Shown here one piece after another: positions 53,932 to 62,965 of a stretch of DNA of 64,000 nucleotides. The notes below the pieces were generated by a model. That model did no database searches. It had not been told where the DNA came from and saw only the letters and a program-made list of their open reading frames with translations. Position 1 is the stretch's first letter. Each line of letters starts with the position of its first letter. Where the stretch lies: positions 248,001 to 312,000 of the forward strand of contig JADKIZ010000001.1 of NCBI GenBank assembly GCA_016722445.1. The letters are read 5' to 3'. A program made the translations under genes and the position numbers. Source of the stretch: Flavobacteriales bacterium. Lineage in GTDB: Bacteria; Bacteroidota; Bacteroidia; Flavobacteriales_D; Sanyastnellaceae.

Positions 53932-54905
53932 ATCAGAGCAAAAGGCCTGTATATATTTTCAACCGCATGATACCTTTCAACCCAGATGGCAGAAATTTCA
54001 ATTCTTACACTCACGTATATCACCGCCACCAACAATACCGGCCAATATTTTTTCACGGATACGAAAAAAGCACCTTTGGCAGCATAGATGTGCTCTGCCG
54101 AAGACTGAATGAACCGCTGCGCTATAAAAAGAGATAAGATCATGACACCAGAAGCCAGTGTGGTAAGATTTTGAAAAGCGAATCCCGATCGATATTGATG
54201 GTCCTGCGATAAATACGTATTGGATTCCACCCAATCCATACCGAGATATAATAGAGCGATGATAAAAAAGTAGTAAGAGTATTCTTCAAAATATTTTTTA
54301 TTGAAACCCCTTCCGGCGATCATATAAACCAATGCCAATAGTGAAAGTGAAATGGTGACCCACTGTGCATCGAACCATTCGTTGCAGGTCAGATAAACAA
54401 AAAAACCAATTGCCATAAAAAATGTCAGCAGCCAGTTGCCTTCATCCGATTTCAATTTTCTAAATGCCACATAAGTGATGGCAGGAAGCAGAACATTCAA
54501 AGGCAAAAAGATTTTCATTCCATACGGCGTTCCATCATAAATGCCTGAACCAATGAACAAAAACAAAAGCATTTGAATGATCATGAAAACGATTGTCAAT
54601 ACACTTGCCCTTTCATTTCTGAGCCAAATACCCGAGAGAAGAGTTGTCCAGAAGATTACAGTGAAGACAACGAGAAAAACAATGGCTATTCCGTCTTGGT
54701 GATCATATCGAAGAAAAGCTGCCCAAGATCCAAATATCAACCAAGTAACACCGAAAGAAGAAAAGAATAAAAATTTCCAGGATTTTTGAAAAGCAACGAT
54801 GAGAATACCAATATTGATAACCGCGATATAAGTAAACAAAACAGCGACGCGACCAGAATTATCACTCAATAAAAACGGAACAGAGTAATGCGCCAACCAT
54901 ACCAA
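53928..54905 (-). CDS. DUF2339 membrane protein, middle part
   Basis: 325 aa, nine or ten membrane helices. The family reading begins at YSVPFLLSDNSGRVAVLF; the first few residues (MVWLAH) are the other frame. It joins the preceding piece if one T of the TT at 54887-54888 (minus) is removed, giving IGMVGAYSVPFLL. Confidence 0.7.
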   Translation of the reverse strand: MVWLAHYSVPFLLSDNSGRVAVLFTYIAVINIGILIVAFQKSWKFLFFSSFGVTWLIFGSWAAFLRYDHQDGIAIVFLVVFTVIFWTTLLSGIWLRNERASVLTIVFMIIQMLLFLFIGSGIYDGTPYGMKIFLPLNVLLPAITYVAFRKLKSDEGNWLLTFFMAIGFFVYLTCNEWFDAQWVTISLSLLALVYMIAGRGFNKKYFEEYSYYFFIIALLYLGMDWVESNTYLSQDHQYRSGFAFQNLTTLASGVMILSLFIAQRFIQSSAEHIYAAKGAFFVSVKKYWPVLLVAVIYVSVRIEISAIWVERYHAVENIYRPFALI

Positions 54906-55155
54906 TTTGAGCCAATACCTTACTATCGTATCTGATAGCAGAATACACTGTTCCAGCCGTAATCAATACCATCAAAATAAATGCGAGTCCGCGAGGTATG
55001 AAACCATATTCATTGAATGCAAAAAAGGTGACGAGATAAAAAACGGCAAAAGCACCACCATTTAAAACGGCACTATAAGCGAGATACTTTTCTTTCAAAC
55101 GGAATGACAAAAACATCAGTGAACCACCCAATAAGTAACCGAGGAGTATCCTCAC
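54862..55155 (-). CDS. DUF2339 membrane protein, second part
   Basis: 97 aa, three membrane helices (GYLLGGSLMFLSF, GGAFAVFYLVTFFAF, LAFILMVLITAGTVYSAI). It joins the N-terminal piece if one base is added at about 55156 (ATGTG to ATGGTG), giving ILSPMVRILLGYL. It is not a separate gene. Confidence 0.7.
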   Translation of the reverse strand: MRILLGYLLGGSLMFLSFRLKEKYLAYSAVLNGGAFAVFYLVTFFAFNEYGFIPRGLAFILMVLITAGTVYSAIRYDSKVLAQIGMVGALLCSVFIE

Positions 55156-55568
55156 ATTGGACTAAGTATCCCATGATCAATGGCATATTTAGCACCGAAT
55201 GCCACACCAATGATTGTGATGGCTATACCAATTTTGCTGATCAGATTTTCACCAATAAATTTTTCAAGATTATTCTCCTTCGGTTTTGTTTTGAGGTGAG
55301 CAGTGGAGACATTGGTTTCAGGATCTGATGGCCTTTGATTGACAATAGGAGTCGGTGCCACATCCTTGCGTTCTTCCTTTATAGATTCAATAATTGGCGG
55401 AACAACTTTTACAATTGAATTTTCAGAAGTAGTTTCTGCAGCAGACAATATCCTTTTGATTTGCGATTCAACAGCATCCAATTCGGATTGAATGGTGTCT
55501 TGTCTTAGTCGCAAGGATTCAAGTCGATGCAACAGTTTTTCGAGCAGAATCCTATCTGAACTGTTCAT
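55152..55568 (-). CDS. DUF2339 membrane protein, N-terminal part
   Basis: 138 aa from the ATG at 55568. It starts with a coiled coil (residues 5-45, LLEKLLHRLESLRLRQDTIQ), then a Pro/Thr/Lys linker, then the family's first helix region, LEKFIGENLISKIGIAITI and GAKYAIDHGILSP. A TATTTTTA box ends 5 nt before the ATG. The whole gene would be 55568-53236, about 775 aa, broken by three frame changes. Confidence 0.7.
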   Translation of the reverse strand: MNSSDRILLEKLLHRLESLRLRQDTIQSELDAVESQIKRILSAAETTSENSIVKVVPPIIESIKEERKDVAPTPIVNQRPSDPETNVSTAHLKTKPKENNLEKFIGENLISKIGIAITIIGVAFGAKYAIDHGILSPM

Positions 55569-55616
55569 AGTAATAAAAATAGGGTAAATGTACTCCCTCA
55601 AGGAGTGCGGTATCAA

Positions 55617-55751
55617 CTACCGTTGAATGTGACGATCACCGGATTTTCCTCCACGGTTATAAGCACCACATGTGTCATGTCTGGCAGCACAAGAACTTAC
55701 TACTACTGCAAAGAGTAACCAGAGTATTGCTAAAGGAAAGTATTTTTTCAT
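55617..55751 (-). CDS. Small Cys-containing lipoprotein, 44 aa
   Basis: A short complete gene: ATG at 55751, TAG at 55619-55617. The signal is MKKYFPLAILWLLFAVVVSS with a lipobox Cys21 (VSSCAAR), and the mature part is only 24 residues: DTCGAYNRGGKSGDRHIQ. The GGKSGDRHIQ ending looks familiar from short Bacteroidota lipoproteins, but I cannot name it. The gene sits 48 bp upstream of the DUF2339 start on the same strand. Confidence 0.6.
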   Translation of the reverse strand: MKKYFPLAILWLLFAVVVSSCAARHDTCGAYNRGGKSGDRHIQR

Positions 55752-56388
55752 GAGTAGCGAGTTTTAACACAAGGTCAACGGGTGTTCGATAGGAATATTG
55801 CTTCATATCCCGCATTTCGAATGCTTCAAACTTTCATGCCACATGATAAAGACGGCAACTTCATGTTAAAACCAACGTTTACTATAGAAATTTGTAGATC
55901 CACAACAGGGGTTGAATGCACTCTGGTTGTCATGAACAGACAAAAAAGAAAACATGGCATACATCCTTTTAATTCACTGGATACTTTCATTTGGAGCCCA
56001 TCAGCCGGATACCCATAGGGATATTTACACAACGCATCGCATCATCGGAATATTCACAACATTTCGGATCAATACAATCAAATATGGCGCGATCAACATG
56101 GATATCATTCCTCCACAGGAAAATGGAAACACAGTCATGATCCAATACGCAATTCAGTTCTACAACTCTATTTTGAGGAACCCAATCAAGTTCCAATCGT
56201 CTATAGCGAACAATCCCAAAACCTCATCACCTTAAACAAAACAGGACAACAACAATATCGGGTAACACAACCAAACGGCAACTACGCGGACTATCACTAC
56301 AATTCTACCGGATTGCAAACCGTTCATTCCGTAACGCAATGGGGTGAAGTAACATTTAGTCTGAAACAATGAATCAATAAGATCTCAC
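55752..56388. other. Unassigned region with a coding-like plus-strand frame
   Basis: A frame on the plus strand is open from 56019 (after TAG at 56016-56018) to TGA at 56372. It has protein-like composition (WRDQHGYHSSTGKWKHSHD, YFEEPNQVPIVYSEQS, QYRVTQPNGNYADYHYN) but no start codon. Upstream, another frame at 55954 begins MAYILLIHWILSFGAH, which resembles a signal peptide. Together they could be a small secreted protein broken by an indel, in line with the damage to neighbouring genes. Nothing else was recognised. Confidence 0.35.
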
Positions 56389-56437
56389 AAAAAAATTGCG
56401 ATAGAAAACACGTAGTACATACATGTTCTCTATCGCA
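56389..56437 (-). terminator. Terminator of the alpha-2-macroglobulin gene
   Basis: A 9-bp stem, TGCGATAGA with TCTATCGCA, extended by AACA/TGTT, followed by a T run in the minus-strand transcript (A run at 56389-56395); 11 bp after the stop at 56448. Confidence 0.75.
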
Positions 56438-56447
56438 TTTGATAAGT

Positions 56448-57230
56448 TTATTTCACAGCGACACCATTACCTCCCGCCGAAACCACTTCTACCCATTGTC
56501 CGCTTACTCTTGAGTTGATGGTATGATCGTACATGGCTTCACAATTTACTGCAGGCAGATAGTATTTACCCAAATAAGTCGCATTGAGTTTCACCCTGAA
56601 TTTTCTTGTTTGATTCGGACTTAAATCAAAATAAGAGTAGACCCTATCATCACGCACATCTCTGTAATCGGGATTGTCGGCATTCATCACAGCCGCTGAA
56701 ATATCCATTCTTTGATTGATGATTTCCCAACCACTAGGGAAGATCTGTGTCAATGCTAGTTCATCATAACGCCCTCGTGCTCCCGGATTCCAAATGGTAA
56801 CTTCTGCAATAAAATCTGCTCCTTGTTCAAGCCTTGCAACATTCAACGCAACTCCGTTCATCGACGTATAGTTTACCTGAACGTACAATTCATTGCTGGC
56901 CGAAGTTTCATGACCGGCAGCAGGTTGACCACTGTTGATGACACGCACATACAAAATATTGGTGCCATTGTTTTTCACTTGCACGCTGTTTCCTTTGAGT
57001 TTTGAAACAGGAAGTTGCACCGATGAAAGAGGTTTGGATGTAGAAAGAAGTTCAGACTTGCCGTTGATGGTGTAACTATAATTGATATTCCTTCCTGTTT
57101 CACCAGCGGCGAATTTTGAAATGGCAATGAGTCCGTACGCTACAGTTTGTGTGCTGTACCATGAAGAAGAACTCAATTCCTTAGCAAGGTCTTGCACAAG
57201 CGTAGCTGCTCTAACGCGGTCTCCCATCAA
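56448..57230 (-). CDS. Alpha-2-macroglobulin, C-terminal part
   Basis: 260 aa, starting LMGDRVRAATLVQDLAKELSS, which continues directly from the preceding frame (EAMIIETH). One base is missing near 57230. It contains the last helices of the thioester domain (WYSTQTVAYGLIAISKFA) and the C-terminal receptor-like beta domain (FDLSPNQTRKFRVKLNATYLGKYYLPAVNCEAM). It is not a separate gene. Confidence 0.85.
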   Translation of the reverse strand: MMGDRVRAATLVQDLAKELSSSSWYSTQTVAYGLIAISKFAAGETGRNINYSYTINGKSELLSTSKPLSSVQLPVSKLKGNSVQVKNNGTNILYVRVINSGQPAAGHETSASNELYVQVNYTSMNGVALNVARLEQGADFIAEVTIWNPGARGRYDELALTQIFPSGWEIINQRMDISAAVMNADNPDYRDVRDDRVYSYFDLSPNQTRKFRVKLNATYLGKYYLPAVNCEAMYDHTINSRVSGQWVEVVSAGGNGVAVK

Positions 57231-60200
57231 TGTGGGTTTCGATAATCATCGCTTCATCGCGCCAATTGCTACCATAAGTATAACCCAACGACACGTATGG
57301 ATTGATGGTAGTTGACTGCCCGTTTACAAGGGCCTTCGCTGCTTCTGGTTGACCAGCCAATGCATAAGCCGCAGCGAGTCTCCATCTTGCAGCGATAGTA
57401 ATACCGCTGCGTTCTTTCAACCTGTTCATCGCTCCCATTTCAGGTTTACCAGCAAGTGCTAAAGTGTAGAGTCTGTATGCCTGAGACAAATCACTTTCAT
57501 ACCAATAATAATTGCCACTTCTGGCATCCTGCGGCATCCAGTTTTGTGCAAGCTTTTGCTGATAGCCGATCCATGCATTTTCCCAATTCGGCGGAAGCGT
57601 GTATCCCTTCTTTTTCGCTTCCAACATAAAGTGTCCGGAATAACTTGTACCCCACTCGCTTTCTATGTGATCTCCTGGCCAATAAGCCATACCTCCAGAT
57701 CGCGTCTGGAATTTTGCAAGACCATTGATTGCAGCTTTCACATTCTCCATGGTCTTTTTCAATTCAGCTTCATTCAAATCCATTACATCTGCAAGGAATA
57801 ATTGTGGGAAAGCGGCAGACGTTGTTTGTTCTACGCAACCATGCGGATAGCTCATCAGATATTTCAACCGTTTTCCAAAATCCACGGGTGGAATGGTACT
57901 TATCTCAAGCACCGATTGATTTGTACCATCCATACCGGCCAGATCGAATGTGCCATTCCATACACCAGCTCCATCCACGATCGCTTCATTCACATTTGTC
58001 ACAACAGGATTCGGATTGCGGATATTCATTTCCACTTCATAAGTGCTTTTGTGACTGCCACTGGAAACGGTGACTTTCACTTTTCCAACACCAATTTTAT
58101 CGTTCACCTTCATAGGGAAATTCACGACATCATCACCCGGCTCATCAAACTTCATTGTTTTAGATGAACCTTCGAGCATGGTGTAATATTCATTCGCTTC
58201 TACCTTCACATTCACATCATGAATGTTTTTATCCATGGCGAATACAGTGACAGGTAGTTTCACTTCTTCACCAGGTCCGAGCACACGCGGAAGCGAAGCC
58301 AACACCATCAAAGGTTTTTTCACAGGAACCGCCTTTTCTGTATTGCCATATGCTTGGTCTTTACCGGCCACCACCATCACACAAACAGAACCGACATAAT
58401 TCGGCATTTTGAATTGGTGCGTTTTTGATTTTCCTTTTTCAATGGTAAAAGGACCCGCATGCATGACAACAGGCTTAAACCTGTTTGCGCGATTTTTTGC
58501 TTTGGCATTTACTTCGGCATCACCACCAAGACTGAGCAATTTTTCCAGTTTAGAACCGAAAGCACCGATGACCTGATCATACATGTCATAAGTATTTACA
58601 CCGAGTGCTTCCCTTGCATAGAAGTAATTCCATGGATCAGGAGTTTTGAATCTCGTCAAATCAAGCAATCCTTCATCCACAATTTCGAGTGTGTATGTCA
58701 TGGCTCTACCACTCGATTCAGAAACCTTTACTTCAAAATTCTGCTCAGGACTCAATTCGTCCTTCATGGTAATCACCGGATTGAGATGTGATGCAGCATT
58801 CTCCACAAACAACGGCACTACGCCATACAATCGGATCGGTAAATCATTTACCGTTTGATTATGCGGTTGCACCAAAGTGATGTAGACGTAGGCATTCGGA
58901 CTCATTTGTTCCGTGGTACGGAAAGAATATTTGTTCAAGCCTTCTTTCGTTTCTATCCATTTTGCTTCAATCACGCGTGCACCACTTTCAACAGAAACAA
59001 ATGCGCGACCAGCTTTAGCGCCGGGAATGGTCACTGTGCATTCCTCACCAGTATTGTATTTTTCTTTATCCAAAGTAAACGCGAGGACATTCGCACCATC
59101 AGGGTTCACGCGATCATTTCTGTTCTGAGTGGCAGGCCAATCGAAGTAGATATCATCACCTGTTGCGTGACCACCTTGAGGATCTTCAATACGCAGCAGA
59201 TACCTTCCCCATTCCGGATAGTTTACACGAACTGCGAATTGTCCCTTTCCATCTGCACCGGTGTTCAAAGTTCCTGCAGCAACAGGAACGGTGCTTTCAG
59301 AACCCACATAGTTGGACAGATCATCACCATTTCTTTCCCACCACCAACGCCACTGCACTTTGTAGAGTTTCCATTCCAAACCTTGCACAGCAGAAGGTTT
59401 ACCGTGAGGATCAACCGTAACCACTTGAACAGTCTGGTCTTTATCTGTGTCGATGTAGTAATTGTAATCTTCGGCAGGTCGTGGTGTTTTCACACCAATA
59501 AAATGATCATAAGGCGCATAGGTTGCAGAAAAACGATCCACTGAAAAATCGCCTCCTTCTTCAAATACCTTCACACTGAAATTAGCTTTCAGCAAACCGG
59601 GTGCACGATCGCGAAGATCCACATTCATCGAAACATTCGCAGTGCCTTCCTGATTGATTTGGCCATCAAAAATGGTTTGTTCTTCCGTGTAAAAAGATTG
59701 TGTTGGATCAGAAAAAACATATTCAGCGTATTTTTCAAACGAAGTGCTCGACTGTGTGAAAGTTGCGCTGACGTTTGCTTTCAGATTTTTCGCCACCGCG
59801 CCATGGAGCCATTTCACGCGCAAGACGCCGCTGATATCACCTGATATCACATCTGGATTTTCACTACCAAAATCCATTTGAAGTTTTAACCTATTCGGTT
59901 TGATGGTTTCAACTTTGAGCGACTTGGTGAATACGGCGCCACCCACACGCACAGTGGCGAGATAATCACCGGTAGGTGCATCTTCATCTGTTTTACAGGT
60001 AAAACTGAAGAATCCATTTTCACCTTTGCTTCGGACCATCTTCTGAACAACCTGGCCACGAGAATTCATCAATTCAAAATTCACCGGGTGAATCGCTGGC
60101 AAGACCTTTCTTTCATCTTCGAGAATAAATGACAAGAACAGCGTATCACCCGGTCTCCAAACTCCTCTTTCACCATAAATAAAACCTTTCAATCCCTTTT

Positions 60201-60993
60201 GCGCAACTTCACCACTTACATCAAATGTGCTCACACTTTGTGCATGACCACCATCCACTTTCAGGTAACCACGTTGTTTACCTTGTTTCGCTACGATGAG
60301 ATATGCGACACCGTCGATTCTATCGAACTGACACATTCCGCTACCGTCTGTCTTGGCTTTGGATATGACCTGTTGCTGGTAATTCAGCACTTCAATTTCA
60401 ACACCAGAAACAGGTTTGGTATTTTTCAGATCGCTCACTGTTACGAGCATCGATTTATCATTTCCCTTTTTGGCTATGATTCCCAAATCGGAAGCGAGGA
60501 TATTTTTTCCGACGGGATCTCTTGAGTAATAAGCAGCGTTACAAGGATTTTCTCTTTCTGACCAATCGTAACCATAATCATAATAATCGTAATAGCCATC
60601 GAAATAATCTCCGTAATCACCTTCATCACCCCAATATTGATTTTGATATTCCTCTTGTTCTTCTTCTTCATCAGCCGACAATTCCTGCATGCCTTCATCT
60701 TCATTCGAATCATCGCTGCAGTGATAAAGGCTATAAGATTTTTTAAACCCGATTTCTACACGGTAGATGGCACCGGGATCCGCTTTGATGATATCATCGA
60801 GATCGAGGTAAAACGTATTCCAGATGGCGAGATCAGTATTGCCTTCAGGATTCAGTTGAACGGTTTTTCTTTTTACCACACGACCAACCCGTCTCATTTC
60901 ATCACTACCATGCAGATCGTTCACTTGTAAAGAATTGAGGCACGTTGCTTTCATAAATCTGCATGACCCTCCATCTACGGCAGAAAGATTCAC
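57211..60993 (-). CDS. Alpha-2-macroglobulin, central part with thioester motif
   Basis: 1260 aa, the main part of a bacterial macroglobulin of about 1880 aa. It has several MG beta-sandwich domains (GFIYGERGVWRPGDTLFL is the conserved MG3 or bait-adjacent block), the A2M block LVVVAGKDQAYGN-like, and the thioester motif GCVEQ (Cys codon at about 57837-57835), followed by an alpha-toroid. Such proteins trap foreign proteases at the cell envelope. An Asp/Tyr/Glu-rich stretch (around residues 92-140, EEEQEEYQNQYWGDEGDYGD) is unusual. The first residues to about 60935 are disturbed by frame changes. Confidence 0.9.
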   Translation of the reverse strand: MNLSAVDGGSCRFMKATCLNSLQVNDLHGSDEMRRVGRVVKRKTVQLNPEGNTDLAIWNTFYLDLDDIIKADPGAIYRVEIGFKKSYSLYHCSDDSNEDEGMQELSADEEEEQEEYQNQYWGDEGDYGDYFDGYYDYYDYGYDWSERENPCNAAYYSRDPVGKNILASDLGIIAKKGNDKSMLVTVSDLKNTKPVSGVEIEVLNYQQQVISKAKTDGSGMCQFDRIDGVAYLIVAKQGKQRGYLKVDGGHAQSVSTFDVSGEVAQKGLKGFIYGERGVWRPGDTLFLSFILEDERKVLPAIHPVNFELMNSRGQVVQKMVRSKGENGFFSFTCKTDEDAPTGDYLATVRVGGAVFTKSLKVETIKPNRLKLQMDFGSENPDVISGDISGVLRVKWLHGAVAKNLKANVSATFTQSSTSFEKYAEYVFSDPTQSFYTEEQTIFDGQINQEGTANVSMNVDLRDRAPGLLKANFSVKVFEEGGDFSVDRFSATYAPYDHFIGVKTPRPAEDYNYYIDTDKDQTVQVVTVDPHGKPSAVQGLEWKLYKVQWRWWWERNGDDLSNYVGSESTVPVAAGTLNTGADGKGQFAVRVNYPEWGRYLLRIEDPQGGHATGDDIYFDWPATQNRNDRVNPDGANVLAFTLDKEKYNTGEECTVTIPGAKAGRAFVSVESGARVIEAKWIETKEGLNKYSFRTTEQMSPNAYVYITLVQPHNQTVNDLPIRLYGVVPLFVENAASHLNPVITMKDELSPEQNFEVKVSESSGRAMTYTLEIVDEGLLDLTRFKTPDPWNYFYAREALGVNTYDMYDQVIGAFGSKLEKLLSLGGDAEVNAKAKNRANRFKPVVMHAGPFTIEKGKSKTHQFKMPNYVGSVCVMVVAGKDQAYGNTEKAVPVKKPLMVLASLPRVLGPGEEVKLPVTVFAMDKNIHDVNVKVEANEYYTMLEGSSKTMKFDEPGDDVVNFPMKVNDKIGVGKVKVTVSSGSHKSTYEVEMNIRNPNPVVTNVNEAIVDGAGVWNGTFDLAGMDGTNQSVLEISTIPPVDFGKRLKYLMSYPHGCVEQTTSAAFPQLFLADVMDLNEAELKKTMENVKAAINGLAKFQTRSGGMAYWPGDHIESEWGTSYSGHFMLEAKKKGYTLPPNWENAWIGYQQKLAQNWMPQDARSGNYYWYESDLSQAYRLYTLALAGKPEMGAMNRLKERSGITIAARWRLAAAYALAGQPEAAKALVNGQSTTINPYVSLGYTYGSNWRDEAMIIETHIDGRPR

Positions 60994-62078
60994 GGCAGAA
61001 ATGGAAAAACCAATCCATTGGTGGAAGGCAAAATGACGCGTTCCATGTCATCGATTTTTACTTCCGGTTTAATTTCTTCGAAATGAATTTCAATCACTTC
61101 TTCCTGCGTTGAAGCATAACCCAGAATATTTTTAACACCGGGGTGAACATGCACATTGTGATCACCACTCATGCGATACGGTGGATAGATTCTCACTTCA
61201 TTTCCATCTACAGAAAAACGCTCATCATATGCATCTTCCAGATCGATAAGACCTTCCTGAATAAACGGTTCCAATGGATCGGAAAAATGCAATACAACAT
61301 ATTGTTCCGGTTGTTCAATCACCTGAGAATACATCACCTTGAAATCACCCAATGCAGGAATTTCCTGCTCCTTTTGTCCTGTTTGATCCGCATCGACAGC
61401 ATCACCATCCCATTTCAAAATCACCTGAGATGCGTTCACATCGCGAACAATACTATCCACAGTGAAATGATGAATATGTGCATCATCGCTGGTCACCCAA
61501 TTCACCACAAGTGTTTTACCATTTTGTTCTGCACTAATCGTTTTGGGCAATGAAGCAGGATCACATACATCAATGGTATTGAGTGTTCCGCCCATGTACA
61601 TCCATCGTAATTCATCATTGCGATATGATTTAATTTCCTTCACATCCACTTGAATATGTTGTTGCATTGCAACGAAAGAGAAGCGGAATCTTCTCAACTC
61701 GGAGGGCACATCGGAAAAACGATCCAATTTCAGTTCCCCTTCATAAACCTTACCTCTTTCCAGCCAAGACTTTGGGCGAAACTCCAGTGTCTGGTTATCG
61801 AGCCACCACAATTCACCTTCAATAGAAGGAGAAAAATCGAGCAAGTCTTCCTGAACTGGTTCAGCGGTATTGACATCGCCTTTGAAAGCGTCGGTCAAAC
61901 GGATTCTGATGGGACTTGCCACAGAAACAGTTCCGGTCGTATAGGCCGAGATGTAATTGGCAAAGGCAGGATCGAAAGGAATGGGTCCTTTCTTTTTACA
62001 GCCGGTAATTAAGAGTACAGAAAATAAAAATGCCATGGCTAAAGCCACGGCTCCACGGGTTGCAAATGCAGGTTTCAT
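60990..62078 (-). CDS. Alpha-2-macroglobulin, N-terminal lipoprotein part
   Basis: 362 aa from the ATG at 62078. The lipobox LLITGCKKK (Cys27) anchors it to a membrane. It continues with the first MG domains (FSPSIEGELWWLDNQTLEFRPKSWLERGKVYEGEL). It ends GLVFPF in this frame; the next family residues (AVNLSAVD, RVMQIYESNVPQF, LQVNDLHGSDEMRRVGR) follow in alternating frames, so three one-base changes fall between about 60929 and 61010. An in-frame Met at 62138 is possible but is not followed by a signal. Confidence 0.85.
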   Translation of the reverse strand: MKPAFATRGAVALAMAFLFSVLLITGCKKKGPIPFDPAFANYISAYTTGTVSVASPIRIRLTDAFKGDVNTAEPVQEDLLDFSPSIEGELWWLDNQTLEFRPKSWLERGKVYEGELKLDRFSDVPSELRRFRFSFVAMQQHIQVDVKEIKSYRNDELRWMYMGGTLNTIDVCDPASLPKTISAEQNGKTLVVNWVTSDDAHIHHFTVDSIVRDVNASQVILKWDGDAVDADQTGQKEQEIPALGDFKVMYSQVIEQPEQYVVLHFSDPLEPFIQEGLIDLEDAYDERFSVDGNEVRIYPPYRMSGDHNVHVHPGVKNILGYASTQEEVIEIHFEEIKPEVKIDDMERVILPSTNGLVFPFLP

Positions 62079-62220
62079 ACTGGTGTGTAAGCGGAATTGG
62101 TCGCTTGGGGTTATGCGAATGAACGACGAAAGATTCAATAAATTATTGAATCCTGAAAAGATTTTTTTTCGGGATGAAAAAAGGGTTGAAAACGGGTATC
62201 GGCAATCCGTTGCGTTGGTG

Positions 62221-62964
62221 TTATTCCGCGATACCCAAACGCGCCAGCAATTCTTCCTTATGGGTGCGGCCGACGGGTATTTTGACTCCTTTTACACTCA
62301 CTTCTGCAGGAAAGACGCCATCTACCATTTCGGTGTTCACTGCAAAGCCGCGATGCACGCGAATAAATAGCACCTGATCGAGTTGTTGGATAAAATCATC
62401 AAGACTACTTCTGATGAGAATTTTTTTGCCGGTGGAAAGATGTAGCGCTACATAATTTGCTTCACTTTCGAGGTATAACAATTCGTGGTAATAGACTTTT
62501 CGAAATGAGTGGCCATCTTTAACAAAAACAGAATCCTTTTTTGCTGTTGGCTGACCAGTCTTGTTTTCCGACGCTTGTTTTATTCCATTGAAATTACTGA
62601 AGGCGATTTCTATGGCCGAATACAATTGGTCTTTGGTAACAGGTTTTGCCAAATAGGCTGATGGCTGCACTGCTTTTGCACGATCAACGGTGTTCGAATC
62701 CAGATTAGCGGTGAGGAAAATAAAAGGAATATGAAACTTTTTACGCACCGTATCCGCGAGATCAATACCATCCATTTGACCCACGAGATGGATGTCGAGC
62801 AGCATGAGATCAGGCTTCTCATTTTCCATCAATTCAATGGCTTCGCTATATCTGGTGGCATTATCCGGAACATGATAACCTATCTCTGTGAGCATTTCCG
62901 ACAATGCGCCGGCAATGATCATATCATCTTCAACAATTCCTATGGTAAGTTTTTCTTTGAGCAT
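62221..62964 (-). CDS. LytTR-type response regulator
   Basis: 247 aa. Receiver domain with Asp57 in LMLLDIHLVG and a C-terminal LytTR DNA-binding domain (residues about 145-245: FVKDGHSFRKVYYHELLYLE, ILIRSSLDDF, FIRVHRGFAVN). It starts 1 nt after the stop of the histidine kinase and is followed, after 142 bp, by the macroglobulin gene on the same strand, which could be a target or co-transcribed; this is inferred. Confidence 0.94.
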   Translation of the reverse strand: MLKEKLTIGIVEDDMIIAGALSEMLTEIGYHVPDNATRYSEAIELMENEKPDLMLLDIHLVGQMDGIDLADTVRKKFHIPFIFLTANLDSNTVDRAKAVQPSAYLAKPVTKDQLYSAIEIAFSNFNGIKQASENKTGQPTAKKDSVFVKDGHSFRKVYYHELLYLESEANYVALHLSTGKKILIRSSLDDFIQQLDQVLFIRVHRGFAVNTEMVDGVFPAEVSVKGVKIPVGRTHKEELLARLGIAE

Positions 62965-62965
62965 T

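Noticed and set aside
58855..59544. 229-aa plus-strand ORF antisense to the macroglobulin gene
   Set aside because: Rich in Phe, Ile and Arg as expected from the complement of this gene's codons; no promoter or family.
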